From: Ramlibacter algicola
Lineage (GTDB): Bacteria > Pseudomonadota > Gammaproteobacteria > Burkholderiales > Burkholderiaceae_C
Direction: 5' to 3'
NCBI RefSeq assembly: GCF_016641735.1
Contig: NZ_JAEDAO010000001.1
Span: 496,001 to 560,000 of the forward strand
Length of the DNA: 64,000 bases
Program-made: the position numbers and the translations under genes
The notes under the pieces: model-generated
The model's input: only the letters and a program-made list of their open reading frames with translations
Databases searched by the model: none
Told to the model about the DNA's origin: nothing
Shown: positions 17,270-26,482 of the stretch, piece after piece
Layout of the letters: each line of letters begins with the position of its first letter
How positions within the stretch are numbered: position 1 is the first letter of the stretch

Positions 17270-18076
17270 TCAGTAGTTGCCCTTGGACGTCGCCTGCGCG
17301 GTGCCCTTGAAGGCCTTCACCAGCGCGTTGGTGCCCTTGACCAGCAGGTTGGTGTCGGTGCCCACCGCGATGAAGGTCGCGCCCATCTGCACGTGCTGCT
17401 TGGCGCGGTCTTCTTCCAGCGTCAGGATGCCCACCGCCTTGCCGGCCTTCTGGATGCGGCGGAACGCGTCCTCGTGGATCTTCAGCATCTCCGGGTGCCA
17501 CGGATCGCCCACGTGGTCGTACGCCGCCGACAGGTCGGCCGGGCCGATGAACACGCCGTCGACGCCGTCCACCGCCGCGATGGCGTCCAGGTTCTCGATC
17601 GCCGCGCGCGTCTCGGCCTGCACCAGCAGGCAGACCTGGTCGTTGGCTTCCTTGCCGTAGTTCACGTTGCGGCCCCAGCCCGACGCCCGCACACCCGCCA
17701 TGCCGCGGATGCCCGCCGGCGCGTAACGCATGCAGCGCACCAGTTCGCGCGCCTGCTCGGCGGTCTCGACCATCGGCACCAGCAGCGTCTGGATACCCAC
17801 GTCCAGCACCTGCTTGATGAAGGCCTGCCCCATCCAGCCATGGCCCATCGGGATGCGCGCGATGGCGTGCGTGCCCGGATAGCCGGCGACGACCTGCGCC
17901 TGCTGCAGCAGGTTGAGCGGCGAGTTGGGCGAATGCTCGCCGTCGAGCAGCAGCCAGTCGAAGCCGGCCGCCGCGGCGATCTCGGTCGGGATCGGCGCCA
18001 GCATGCTGGACCACAGGCCGTACTGCACGCGCTTCTCGCGCATGGCCTGCTTGAACGGGTTGATGGGGGTCTGCAT
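17270..18076 (-). CDS. hpaI: 4-Hydroxy-2-oxoheptanedioate aldolase HpaI
   Basis: A 268-residue HpcH/HpaI class II pyruvate aldolase. The base His48 is in WLLLDGEHSPN; metal ligands are the Glu of VQAETRAAIEN and the Asp of FIGPADLSAAYDH; an Arg-Gly loop reads AGIRGMAGVRASGWGRN. It splits 4-hydroxy-2-oxoheptanedioate into pyruvate and succinate semialdehyde, the last step of the homoprotocatechuate pathway. The ATG at 18076, with AGGAGC upstream, gives the family start; ten bases separate it from hpaH. Confidence 0.92.
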   Translation of the reverse strand: MQTPINPFKQAMREKRVQYGLWSSMLAPIPTEIAAAAGFDWLLLDGEHSPNSPLNLLQQAQVVAGYPGTHAIARIPMGHGWMGQAFIKQVLDVGIQTLLVPMVETAEQARELVRCMRYAPAGIRGMAGVRASGWGRNVNYGKEANDQVCLLVQAETRAAIENLDAIAAVDGVDGVFIGPADLSAAYDHVGDPWHPEMLKIHEDAFRRIQKAGKAVGILTLEEDRAKQHVQMGATFIAVGTDTNLLVKGTNALVKAFKGTAQATSKGNY

Positions 18077-18086
18077 CGAGGCTCCT

Positions 18087-18899
18087 TCAGGTGAAGCGGA
18101 ACTGGAAACGGCCCAGCGGGCCGTAATCGGCATCGAACTCGTCGCCGCGCCTGGCGCCGACGGGCCGCGTGAACGAACCGGCGAGGACGACTTCGCCGGC
18201 CCGCAGCGATTCTCCCCAAGGCGCGAGCTTGCGGCTCAGCCAGGCGACGCCGACGGCGGGATGGCCCTGCACTCCGGCGGCGAGACCCGTCTCTTCGACC
18301 ACGCCGTTCTGGCGCAGCACGGCACCGACCCAAGGCAGGTCGACGTCGCGCGGCTTGGCGCGTTCGCCGCCCAGGATGATCCCGGCGTTGGCCGCGTTGT
18401 CGCTGATGGTGTCGAACACCTTGCGCATCGCCTTGGTGTGGCGGTCGAACTGTTCGATGCGCGCATCGATGATCTCGATGGCCGGCTGCACGTAGTCGGT
18501 GGCGTCCAGCACTTCATCGACGCTCACTTCGCCTTGCAGCGGGCGCTTGAGGATGAAGGCCAGCTCGACCTCGACGCGCGGCGCGATGAAGCGGTCGGTT
18601 GGGATGTCGCCGGGTTCGAAGAACATGTCGTCCAGCAGCGTGCCGTAGTCGGGTTCGTCGATCTGGCTGGATTGCTGCATCGCGCGCGAGGTCAGCCCGA
18701 TCTTGTGCCCGCGCACCTGCCGGCCTTCCGCGATCTTCATCGCCACCCACGCCCGCGAGACCGCGTAGCCATCCTCGATGGTCATGCCTGGATGCCGCCT
18801 GGAGAAATGCTCGACCTGGACGCGCGACTTCTCGCTGGCGTCGAGTTCGCGCGCGAGGCGCTGGACGAGGGCGTCGTCGAACATGGTGGGGTGGTTCAT
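18087..18899 (-). CDS. hpaH: 2-Oxo-hept-4-ene-1,7-dioate hydratase HpaH
   Basis: A 270-residue member of the MhpD/HpaH hydratase family in the fumarylacetoacetase-like fold. Characteristic stretches are [23 protein letters not shown] and the metal-binding region [14 protein letters not shown], with Glu residues near 107-109. It adds water to 2-oxohept-4-ene-1,7-dioate, giving the HpaI substrate. Its ATG at 18899 overlaps the hpaF stop by four bases. A second Met (MFDDALV) five codons later is the alternative start. Confidence 0.92.
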   Translation of the reverse strand: MNHPTMFDDALVQRLARELDASEKSRVQVEHFSRRHPGMTIEDGYAVSRAWVAMKIAEGRQVRGHKIGLTSRAMQQSSQIDEPDYGTLLDDMFFEPGDIPTDRFIAPRVEVELAFILKRPLQGEVSVDEVLDATDYVQPAIEIIDARIEQFDRHTKAMRKVFDTISDNAANAGIILGGERAKPRDVDLPWVGAVLRQNGVVEETGLAAGVQGHPAVGVAWLSRKLAPWGESLRAGEVVLAGSFTRPVGARRGDEFDADYGPLGRFQFRFT

Positions 18900-19300
18900 C
18901 TGTTGAACAGCGGGTGCAGCGTGCTGTGCTTGCCGTCGTAGACCTGGCCGGGGCTTTCGTCGATCTGCAACGTGATGCCCACCAGCTCGCTGTCGAACCA
19001 GGGCGCGACGTGGTCCTTCACCACTTGCAGCAGCGTGTCGCCCGCGCATTGCTGCACGGCCTGGCTGCGGCCGGCGCCCATGCGGATGTTCAGGTACATG
19101 AACCCGTAGTCGTCCTTGCCGTCCGCCACCGCGTAGTGCGCGGCCGGGTAGGCCAGCACGCGTGTGCCGCCGGTCGGGAACACCTGCTTGCCGGCCTCGT
19201 CGCGGATGGTGAGCATCGCGTCGGCCAGCTTGCGGCACAGCGCGCCGACCTCGGCCTTTGCTTCGAGGTTGGGGGTGTAGAGGATCACGCAATGCGGCAT
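18896..19300 (-). CDS. hpaF: 5-Carboxymethyl-2-hydroxymuconate Delta-isomerase HpaF
   Basis: A 134-residue protein of the CHMI branch of the tautomerase superfamily. Pro2 ([11 protein letters not shown]), the catalytic base after Met removal, is present. It converts 5-carboxymethyl-2-hydroxymuconate to 5-oxo-pent-3-ene-1,2,5-tricarboxylate. The gene starts four bases after the hpaD stop and ends overlapping hpaH, consistent with coupled translation. Confidence 0.88.
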   Translation of the reverse strand: MPHCVILYTPNLEAKAEVGALCRKLADAMLTIRDEAGKQVFPTGGTRVLAYPAAHYAVADGKDDYGFMYLNIRMGAGRSQAVQQCAGDTLLQVVKDHVAPWFDSELVGITLQIDESPGQVYDGKHSTLHPLFNR

Positions 19301-19304
19301 GGGG

Positions 19305-20231
19305 TCACAGGCGGGTGGCGATGGAGGTGTAACCGTCGGCGGTCGAGGCGACCGCGCGCGGGATCATCTCGCCGCGCACCGGCGTCACCGGGAACACGGC
19401 GTTGACCTGGCCGGTGCCCGAAGCGCCGAAGTAAGGCGTGATGACTTCCGCCTTGCCGTCGTACTCGGACCAGCCGAGTGCGCCCAGCAGCATCGCGGTG
19501 TCGTGCATGAAGCCTTCGCCGTGGCCCTTGGCCGCGTACTCGGGCAGCATGCCGCAGAACTGGCGCCACTCGCCGGCCTGCCACATGCGCACGACCTCGT
19601 GGTCGAGCGCTTCCAGGAACGGGCTCCACACCTTGAACGCGTACTCCGGCGCCAGGCCGTTCTGCGCGAAGCGGTGCGACAGCGAGCCGCTGGCGAAGAA
19701 GGCGACGGTGCCGTCGTAGTGGTCCTCGACCGCGCGGCGCATCGCCCAGCCCAGGCGCGCGCTGTCGTTCAGGTAGTGCGCCTGGCACAGCGCCGACACC
19801 GAGATCACGCGGAAGTGCTGGTCCTCGTTCATGTAGCGCATCGGCACCAGCGTGCCGTACTCCGGCGCCAGCGTCGTCTGGTCGTGCGCGAGCGTCTCGA
19901 CCTTCCAGTCGTTGCACACCCGCGCCAGCACCCGCCCCAAGTCCGGGTGGCCCGGGAACTCGTAGGCCATGTTGCTGATGAAGTGGGGCAGCTCGTTGCT
20001 GGTGTACAGGCCTTGGAAGTGCGGGCCGCAGTTCACGTGGTAGTTCGCGTTGACCAGCCAGTGCGAGTCGAACACCACGATGGTGTCCACGCCCAGTTCG
20101 CGGCACCGCCGCCCGATCTCCCTGTGGCCGTCGATCGCATCCTGCCGCGAACCCTTGCGCGGCCCGTCGAGCTCCGACAGGTACATCGACGGAACGTGCG
20201 TGATCTTGGCTGCGAGTGCTAGTGTGCCCAT
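19305..20231 (-). CDS. hpaD: 3,4-Dihydroxyphenylacetate 2,3-dioxygenase HpaD
   Basis: A 308-residue class III (LigB type) extradiol dioxygenase. Early residues carry AAKITHVPSMYLSEL with an iron-binding His, then VVFDSHWLVNANYHV, and later FFASGSLSHRFAQNG; the C-terminal part contains DTAMLLGALGW. It opens the catechol ring of homoprotocatechuate next to the side chain. The start is the ATG at 20231, after CAGGAGCGCACG. The frame is open upstream, but that part lies in the inverted repeat separating hpaD from hpaE. Confidence 0.92.
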   Translation of the reverse strand: MGTLALAAKITHVPSMYLSELDGPRKGSRQDAIDGHREIGRRCRELGVDTIVVFDSHWLVNANYHVNCGPHFQGLYTSNELPHFISNMAYEFPGHPDLGRVLARVCNDWKVETLAHDQTTLAPEYGTLVPMRYMNEDQHFRVISVSALCQAHYLNDSARLGWAMRRAVEDHYDGTVAFFASGSLSHRFAQNGLAPEYAFKVWSPFLEALDHEVVRMWQAGEWRQFCGMLPEYAAKGHGEGFMHDTAMLLGALGWSEYDGKAEVITPYFGASGTGQVNAVFPVTPVRGEMIPRAVASTADGYTSIATRL

Positions 20232-20253
20232 CGTGCGCTCCTGAAGGCGGACC

Positions 20254-20356
20254 CCCAAACGCAGAAGTCGCAGAAGGAGCGCAGAGGTCGCAGAAGAGAT
20301 TTCAAGATGGATTCGTTCTGTGACTTCTGCGCTGTTCTGTGACTTCTGCGTTTGGG
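20254..20356. repeat. Large imperfect inverted repeat between hpaE and hpaD
   Basis: The left arm (20254-20296) and right arm (about 20314-20356) pair over roughly 43 bases with about five mismatches, around a loop of about 17 bases. Each arm is itself a near-tandem duplication of a unit of about 20 bases containing CGCAGAAGTCGCAGAAG. Base composition is clearly lower in GC than its surroundings. It fills most of the 139-base gap between hpaE and hpaD, the only large gap in the operon. Confidence 0.85.
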
Positions 20357-20370
20357 AGTTCTTGTTTTCA

Positions 20371-21828
20371 TCACACCCCCCAATGCGGAATGTGGTGCGA
20401 CCCCAGCGACACCGCGACGTTCTTGGGTTCGAGGAACACCTCGTAGCTCCAGGTGCCGCCTTCGCGGCCGGTGCCGGACGCCTTGGTGCCGCCGAAGGGC
20501 TGCCGCAGGTCGCGCACGTTCTGGCTGTTGACGAAGCACATGCCCGCTTCGATGGCCGCGGCCACGCGATGGGCGCGGCCGATGTTCTCGGTCCAGACGT
20601 AGCTGGACAAGCCGTACTGCGTGTCGTTGGCAATGCGGATCGCATCCGCTTCGTCGGTGAACGGAATCAGGCACGCCACCGGCCCGAAGATCTCGTCCTG
20701 CGCGATCTTCATGCGGTTGTCGACGTCGGCGAACACGGTCGGCGCGACGAAGTTGCCCTTCTTCACGCGGCCCTGCACCAGCGGCGCATCGAGGCCGCCG
20801 CACAGCAGCGTCGCGCCTTCCTTGGGGCCCAGCTCGATGTAGCTGCGCACCTTGGCCAGGTGGCCCTGCGAGATCATCGGCCCGACGATCGTCTTGTCGT
20901 CCAGCGGGTCGCCGACCGGGATCTTCTTCGCGCGCTCGGCGAACTTGCGCGCGAAGTCGGCATACACGCTCTTCTGCACCAGGATGCGGCTGCCGGCGGT
21001 GCAGCGCTCGCCGTTGTTGGAGAAGATCATGAACACCGCGGCGTCCAGCGCGCGGTCCATGTCCGCGTCGTCGAAGACCACGAACGGCGACTTGCCGCCC
21101 AGTTCCATGCTGAACTTCTTCAGGCCCGCTTCCTTGACGATGCGGTTGCCTGTCGCGGTGGAGCCGGTGAAGGAGATCGCGCGCACGTCGGGGTGGCGCA
21201 CCAGCGGCTCGCCGGCCTGGCGGCCGTAGCCGTGCACGAGGTTCAGCACGCCGGGCGGGATGCCGGCTTCGAGCGCCAGCTCGCCCAGCCGCGCGGCCGT
21301 CAGCGGCGACAGCTCGCTCATCTTCAGCACCGCGGTGTTGCCGAACGCGAGGCAGGGCGCCACCTTCCACGTGGCGGTCATGAACGGCACGTTCCACGGC
21401 GAGATCAGCGCGCACACGCCCACCGGATGGAACAGCGTGTAGTTCAGGTGCGTGTCGGTCGGGTAGGTGTGGCCGTCCACGCGCACGCACATCTCGGCGA
21501 AGTAGTGGAAGTTGTCGGCCGCGCGCGGGACCAGCTGCTTGCCGGTCTGCGCGATCACCTGGCCGGTGTCGTTGGTCTCGGTGCGTGCGATCTCGGGCAC
21601 GTGCATCGCGATCAGCTCGCCCAGCTTGCGAATCAGCTTCGCGCGTTGCGGCGCGGGCAGGGCGGCCCATGTCGGGAAGGCTGCCTTGGCGGCGGCGACG
21701 GCAGCGGCGACTTCGCGTTCACCGCCGCTGGCGACTTCGGCCAGCACCTCCTGGGTCGCCGGGTTCACCGTTTCGAAGTAGTCGCTGCCGCGGACGGTCT
21801 TGCCGCCGATCAGGTGGTCGATGCGCAT
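20371..21828 (-). CDS. hpaE: 5-Carboxymethyl-2-hydroxymuconate semialdehyde dehydrogenase HpaE
   Basis: A 485-residue NAD-dependent aldehyde dehydrogenase of usual length. The catalytic Glu242 is in MELGGKSPFVVF and the nucleophile Cys276 in NNGERCTAGSRI; NAD-binding FTGSTATGNRI precedes them. It oxidises the ring-cleavage semialdehyde to 5-carboxymethyl-2-hydroxymuconate. The ATG at 21828 (MRIDHLIGGK) is preferred to a TTG four codons earlier. It starts four bases after the hpaG2 stop. Confidence 0.92.
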   Translation of the reverse strand: MRIDHLIGGKTVRGSDYFETVNPATQEVLAEVASGGEREVAAAVAAAKAAFPTWAALPAPQRAKLIRKLGELIAMHVPEIARTETNDTGQVIAQTGKQLVPRAADNFHYFAEMCVRVDGHTYPTDTHLNYTLFHPVGVCALISPWNVPFMTATWKVAPCLAFGNTAVLKMSELSPLTAARLGELALEAGIPPGVLNLVHGYGRQAGEPLVRHPDVRAISFTGSTATGNRIVKEAGLKKFSMELGGKSPFVVFDDADMDRALDAAVFMIFSNNGERCTAGSRILVQKSVYADFARKFAERAKKIPVGDPLDDKTIVGPMISQGHLAKVRSYIELGPKEGATLLCGGLDAPLVQGRVKKGNFVAPTVFADVDNRMKIAQDEIFGPVACLIPFTDEADAIRIANDTQYGLSSYVWTENIGRAHRVAAAIEAGMCFVNSQNVRDLRQPFGGTKASGTGREGGTWSYEVFLEPKNVAVSLGSHHIPHWGV

Positions 21829-21832
21829 GCGG

Positions 21833-22579
21833 TCATCCAATCGTGTTCTGGAGGGCGCCGACGCGCTCGATGCTGGTGACGACGACGTCGCCCACCTGGC
21901 AGTCGACCACGCCGTCCGGCGTGCCGGTGAGGATCAGGTCGCCCGGCTGCAGCGTCATGAAGCTGCTGAAGTACTCGACCAGGAACGGCACGTCGAAGAT
22001 CATGTCCTTCGTGTTGCCCAGCTGCGTGATCTCGCCGTTGACGGTGGTCTGCAGCTGCAGTGCCATCGGGTCGGGCACGTCGTCGCGATCGACCAGGAAG
22101 GGGCCGAGCGGCGTCGTCGCATCGCGGTTCTTCACGCGCAGGTTGGGGCGGTACCAGTTCTCGAGGTAGTCGCGGATGGCGTAGTCGTTGGCCACCGTGT
22201 AGCCGGCGATGAAGTCGTAGGCGGCGTCGCGGCGGACGCGGCGCGCCGTGCGGCCGATGACGACCGCCAGCTCGCACTCGTAGTGCATGAACTTCACGTC
22301 GGCCGGGCGCTTCGTGACCTGCCGGTGGCCGGTGAGCGCGTTCTCGCCCTTGAGGAACACCAGCGGCTCCTCCGGCGCCTTGAAGGCGAGCTCCTTGGCG
22401 TGGTCGGCGTAGTTCAGGCCCAGGGCCAGGATCGTGCGCGCCCGCTCGAGCGGCTCCACCGGCGGCAGCCAGGTGGCGGCGTCGAAGGCGAGCACGCGGC
22501 CGTCGTCCAGCAGCAAGGCGCGATCGCGTTCCACCGCATGCTGCGGCTTGCCGTCGACCAGGACGCGGGCGTGCCTCAT
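21833..22579 (-). CDS. hpaG2: HpaG second half (fumarylacetoacetate hydrolase family decarboxylase/isomerase)
   Basis: A 248-residue FAH-fold protein. The metal site is in MHYECELAVVIGRTARRV (Glu residues), with the preceding signature LALGLNYADHAKEL and the C-terminal LTGTPDGV. It corresponds to the C-terminal half of the bifunctional enzyme HpaG, which decarboxylates 5-oxo-pent-3-ene-1,2,5-tricarboxylate and isomerises the product. Here the halves are separate genes overlapping by four bases (ATGA), hpaG1 first. Confidence 0.88.
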   Translation of the reverse strand: MRHARVLVDGKPQHAVERDRALLLDDGRVLAFDAATWLPPVEPLERARTILALGLNYADHAKELAFKAPEEPLVFLKGENALTGHRQVTKRPADVKFMHYECELAVVIGRTARRVRRDAAYDFIAGYTVANDYAIRDYLENWYRPNLRVKNRDATTPLGPFLVDRDDVPDPMALQLQTTVNGEITQLGNTKDMIFDVPFLVEYFSSFMTLQPGDLILTGTPDGVVDCQVGDVVVTSIERVGALQNTIG

Positions 22580-23178
22580 GCGTCCTCCTCCACCAGTTGC
22601 TGCGCCAGCGTGCCCAATGCACCGCCGCGCAGCTCGACACGGTCGCCGGCTTGCGCGAGCGGCCGCGCCACGTCGCAGCCGGCCAACAGCACGTCGCCTT
22701 CGCGCAGCGTCATGAACTCGGCGACGTCGGCCAGCAGCCGGGCCGGCGGGCGCACCAGCGCGTCGAAGCGCACGGTCTGGCGCAGCTCGCCATTGACCAG
22801 CACGTCGATGCTCGCCGTGGCGATGTCGACCGGCGCGACGGGCGTGCCGAGGCCGAGGAAGCCGTCGCGGCACTTGAACTTCACCGGCGGGCGGAAGAAG
22901 TTCGCGTGGGGCAGCGTCCAGTCGTTCACCAGCACGTGCTGCACGACGGCGCCGCCGGCCCCGATCACCAGGCCGACGGTGGCGCCGATCTCCACCGGCC
23001 GCGGCGTGCGCACCCATGCGCCTTCCGCGCTGAAGGTGTTGGCCGTCTTCACGTAGAGGATCGGCGCGCGTGGCGACCCCTGGTACGGCTTCTCGTGCAT
23101 GCGCGGCGCGAGCGCGTCGGCCTCGCGCTGGTTGTTCAGCAACACGCCGTAGACGATTCCGCGCGGCTGCCAGTTCAT
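22576..23178 (-). CDS. hpaG1: HpaG first half (fumarylacetoacetate hydrolase family)
   Basis: A 200-residue FAH-fold protein corresponding to the N-terminal half of HpaG. It begins GIVYGVLLNNQREADAL, contains YVKTANTFSAEGA and ends TLREGDVLLAGCD and a short tail. It works with HpaG2 in the decarboxylation/isomerisation step. Its acidic metal ligands are less evident than in HpaG2 (no HYECELA), as is usual for the first half. It overlaps both hpaR and hpaG2 by four bases. Confidence 0.85.
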   Translation of the reverse strand: MNWQPRGIVYGVLLNNQREADALAPRMHEKPYQGSPRAPILYVKTANTFSAEGAWVRTPRPVEIGATVGLVIGAGGAVVQHVLVNDWTLPHANFFRPPVKFKCRDGFLGLGTPVAPVDIATASIDVLVNGELRQTVRFDALVRPPARLLADVAEFMTLREGDVLLAGCDVARPLAQAGDRVELRGGALGTLAQQLVEEDA

Positions 23179-23657
23179 GACGCCACCTTCGCCACGCGCA
23201 GCTCGCGCCGGTGCTGCACTTGCGGCTGTTCCAGGTCGATCAATTCGTCGAGCAGTGCGTACAGCTGCGCCAGTTTCTGCTTGCCCATGGCCTGCTCCAT
23301 GAACTGGTAGTGCGCCTCGACCGTGTTGGACAGCTTCTCCACGAGCTTGCGGCCTTTCGCGGTCGCCTCGACCACGGTGCGGCGCTGGTCCGCGGGGTCG
23401 CGCTCGCGCCGCACCAGGCCGTCGCGCTCCATGCGCGCCAGCACGCCGGTGAGGCTGGGGCCGAGGATGTAGGCCTCGCGCGCGACGCGGCCGGTCTCCA
23501 CCGTGCCGTGCTCGCCCAGCACGCGCAGCACGCGCCACTGCTGGTCGGACAGGCCGTGCTCGCGCAGCCGCGGGCGGTTGTGCGCCATCACGGCCTCGCG
23601 CGCCTGCAGCAGCAGGCGCGGCAGGTTGCGGTGGCGGAAGGCGGTGGTCGCGGCCAT
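23175..23657 (-). CDS. hpaR: MarR family repressor HpaR
   Basis: A 160-residue MarR-type winged helix protein. The DNA-binding region runs from about 40 to 105 (GLSDQQWRVLRVLGEHGTVE; ILGPSLTGVLARMERDGLV; the wing RRERDPADQRRTVVEATAKG). In E. coli HpaR represses the hpa meta-cleavage operon and is released by the aromatic substrate. It is the first gene of the operon and overlaps hpaG1 by four bases. I start it at the ATG at 23657, because Met codons further upstream lie within a palindromic operator and the predicted promoter; this leaves almost no leader. Confidence 0.9.
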   Translation of the reverse strand: MAATTAFRHRNLPRLLLQAREAVMAHNRPRLREHGLSDQQWRVLRVLGEHGTVETGRVAREAYILGPSLTGVLARMERDGLVRRERDPADQRRTVVEATAKGRKLVEKLSNTVEAHYQFMEQAMGKQKLAQLYALLDELIDLEQPQVQHRRELRVAKVAS

Positions 23658-23665
23658 GTCGATAT

Positions 23666-23701
23666 TTAACATGTTAACCATCGGCCCGGCCCCGCCGTCA
23701 A
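23666..23701 (-). promoter_or_regulatory. Promoter and probable HpaR operator of the hpa operon
   Basis: Reading on the minus strand, TTGACG (23701-23696) and TTAACA (23677-23672) are separated by 18 bases, a plausible sigma-70 promoter. The perfect 12-base palindrome TTAACATGTTAA (23666-23677) covers the -10 element, an AT-rich island in very GC-rich DNA. A MarR dimer bound there would block RNA polymerase, so autorepression by HpaR is likely. Confidence 0.65.
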
Positions 23702-23772
23702 CGGGTGTTCTCCCGGGCTGTAAGACTTGCCGCTTCGTCCCGACCCATGGGGACATGGAAGGAGTGCCACGC

Positions 23773-24495
23773 ATGCGCCAACTCATCCTCCCGCTGGCCC
23801 TGTCTGCCGCTGTCGCGCCCGCGCTGGCAGCGACTTGCGAGGCCACGTCGCGGCCCCAGCTGGTGCCCGTGATCGAGCTGTACACGTCCGAAGGCTGCAG
23901 TTCGTGCCCGCCGGCCGATCGCTGGCTCAGTGGCCTGAAGCGCGCGGCGGCCGAGGGCCGCGTGGTCGCGCAGGCGTTCCACATCGGCTACTGGGACCAG
24001 CTGGGGTGGGCCGACCGGTTCGCGCTGGCGGCGGGGACCGAGCGGCAGAAGCAGCTCGCTTCGGTAAACCACCTCGGGACGATCTACACGCCGCAGCTGG
24101 TGCGCAACGGCCAGGACTGGCGCGACTACGACGCCGCGCTGCTCACCCGCGGCGAACCGGCGAAGGCGCGCATCCACCTCGCGCAGTCGGTCGTGGGTGA
24201 AGTGCAGGCGGAAATCGAGCCCGGGGATGATCGACAGCGCTGGAGCGCGTACTGGACCGTCACCGAGCATGGCCACGCCAGCAAGGTGAAGGCGGGCGAG
24301 AACGCCGGCGAGGTCCTGCAGCACGACTTCGTCGTGCGGCAGTACGTGACGACGGCGGCGTTCACCGGCGCGCAGAAGCTGACGCTGCGCACGGTGCCGA
24401 AGCAAGGCGATGCGCCACGCGCCGTGAACCTGGTGGTGGTCGACCCGGCGACGCAGAAGCCGTTGCAGGCGGTGAGTTTGCAGTGCGCAGGGTAG
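23773..24495 (+). CDS. DUF1223 family exported protein
   Basis: A 240-residue protein with a signal peptide (MRQLILPLALSAAVAPALAA) and a thioredoxin-like start VIELYTSEGCSSCPPADRWL, whose CSSC motif is in the redox-active position. A second beta-rich half follows. DUF1223 proteins are exported and of unknown function. The ATG at 23773 is supported by GGAAGGAGTG just upstream; an ATG at 23755 in the same frame lacks one. It is divergent from hpaR and lies just before a palindromic repeat and radA. Confidence 0.82.
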   Translation: MRQLILPLALSAAVAPALAATCEATSRPQLVPVIELYTSEGCSSCPPADRWLSGLKRAAAEGRVVAQAFHIGYWDQLGWADRFALAAGTERQKQLASVNHLGTIYTPQLVRNGQDWRDYDAALLTRGEPAKARIHLAQSVVGEVQAEIEPGDDRQRWSAYWTVTEHGHASKVKAGENAGEVLQHDFVVRQYVTTAAFTGAQKLTLRTVPKQGDAPRAVNLVVVDPATQKPLQAVSLQCAG

Positions 24496-24497
24496 CC

Positions 24498-24586
24498 TCG
24501 TCATTCCCGCGCAGGCGGGAATCCATCGCTTCCGCCTCCTCCCGCATGTGAGGACGCGATGGGTCCCCGCCTCCGCGGGGACGACG
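24498..24586. repeat. Composite palindromic repeat (copy 3)
   Basis: The same two hairpins as copy 2 and in the same order: CATTCCCGCGCAGGCGGGAAT, then, after about 45 bases, GTCCCCGCCTCCGCGGGGAC. It starts three bases after the DUF1223 stop and ends 24 bases before radA. Together with copy 2 it brackets the hpa block as direct repeats. Confidence 0.85.
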
Positions 24587-24610
24587 AAGGGGTGGCCTAC
24601 ACTGCCCGCG

Positions 24611-25984
<1,374 letters not shown>

Positions 25985-26004
25985 CGATCCCCGACAATCG
26001 CGGC

Positions 26005-26433
26005 ATGAACTTCAGCCGCATCCTCGTCCCCATTGCCGGCGCCGCGCTGGTCGCATTTGCCTGGCGCAGCTACGGCTGGGCCGGTGTCGCGTTGGCGGTG
26101 GGCGGCATCGTGATGTGGATGCTGCTGCACTTCACCCGGCTCACGCAGGTGCTCAAGCGCGCGTCCAAGCGGCCGATCGGCTACGTCGACAGCGCCGTGA
26201 TGCTCAACGCCCGCCTCAAGCCCGGCCTGACGCTGCTGCACGTGATCGGCCTCACCCGCGCGCTGGGCGAGCAGCTCTCGGACAAGGACGCGCAGCCGGA
26301 GATCTACCGCTGGACCGACGGCTCGGCGTCGCACGTCACCTGCGAGTTCGCCGCCGGCCGGCTGGCCAAGTGGGATCTGCACCGCCCCACCGAGGCGCCA
26401 GCCCAGGCTCCGGCTGAGCCACCCGCCGCCTGA
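26005..26433 (+). CDS. Conserved small membrane protein of unknown function
   Basis: A 142-residue protein. Two hydrophobic segments (IAGAALVAFAWRSYGWAGVA and VGGIVMWMLLHF) occupy residues 8-45; a soluble part follows with LNARLKPGLTLLHVIGLTRALGEQL and a Pro/Ala-rich tail. I do not recognise a domain. It lies 20 bases after radA and could share its transcript. Similar proteins are, as I recall, common in Comamonadaceae, sometimes labelled glycerate kinase without good reason. Confidence 0.7.
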   Translation: MNFSRILVPIAGAALVAFAWRSYGWAGVALAVGGIVMWMLLHFTRLTQVLKRASKRPIGYVDSAVMLNARLKPGLTLLHVIGLTRALGEQLSDKDAQPEIYRWTDGSASHVTCEFAAGRLAKWDLHRPTEAPAQAPAEPPAA

Positions 26434-26482
26434 TCGGCGGCCGGTAAAATCGCCGGCTCACCCGACTGCAAGGAACACCGCA

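Noticed and set aside
20254..20356. Repeated 20-base units as a CRISPR array
   Set aside because: There are only four units in two inverted pairs, no unique spacers of constant length, and no cas gene nearby.
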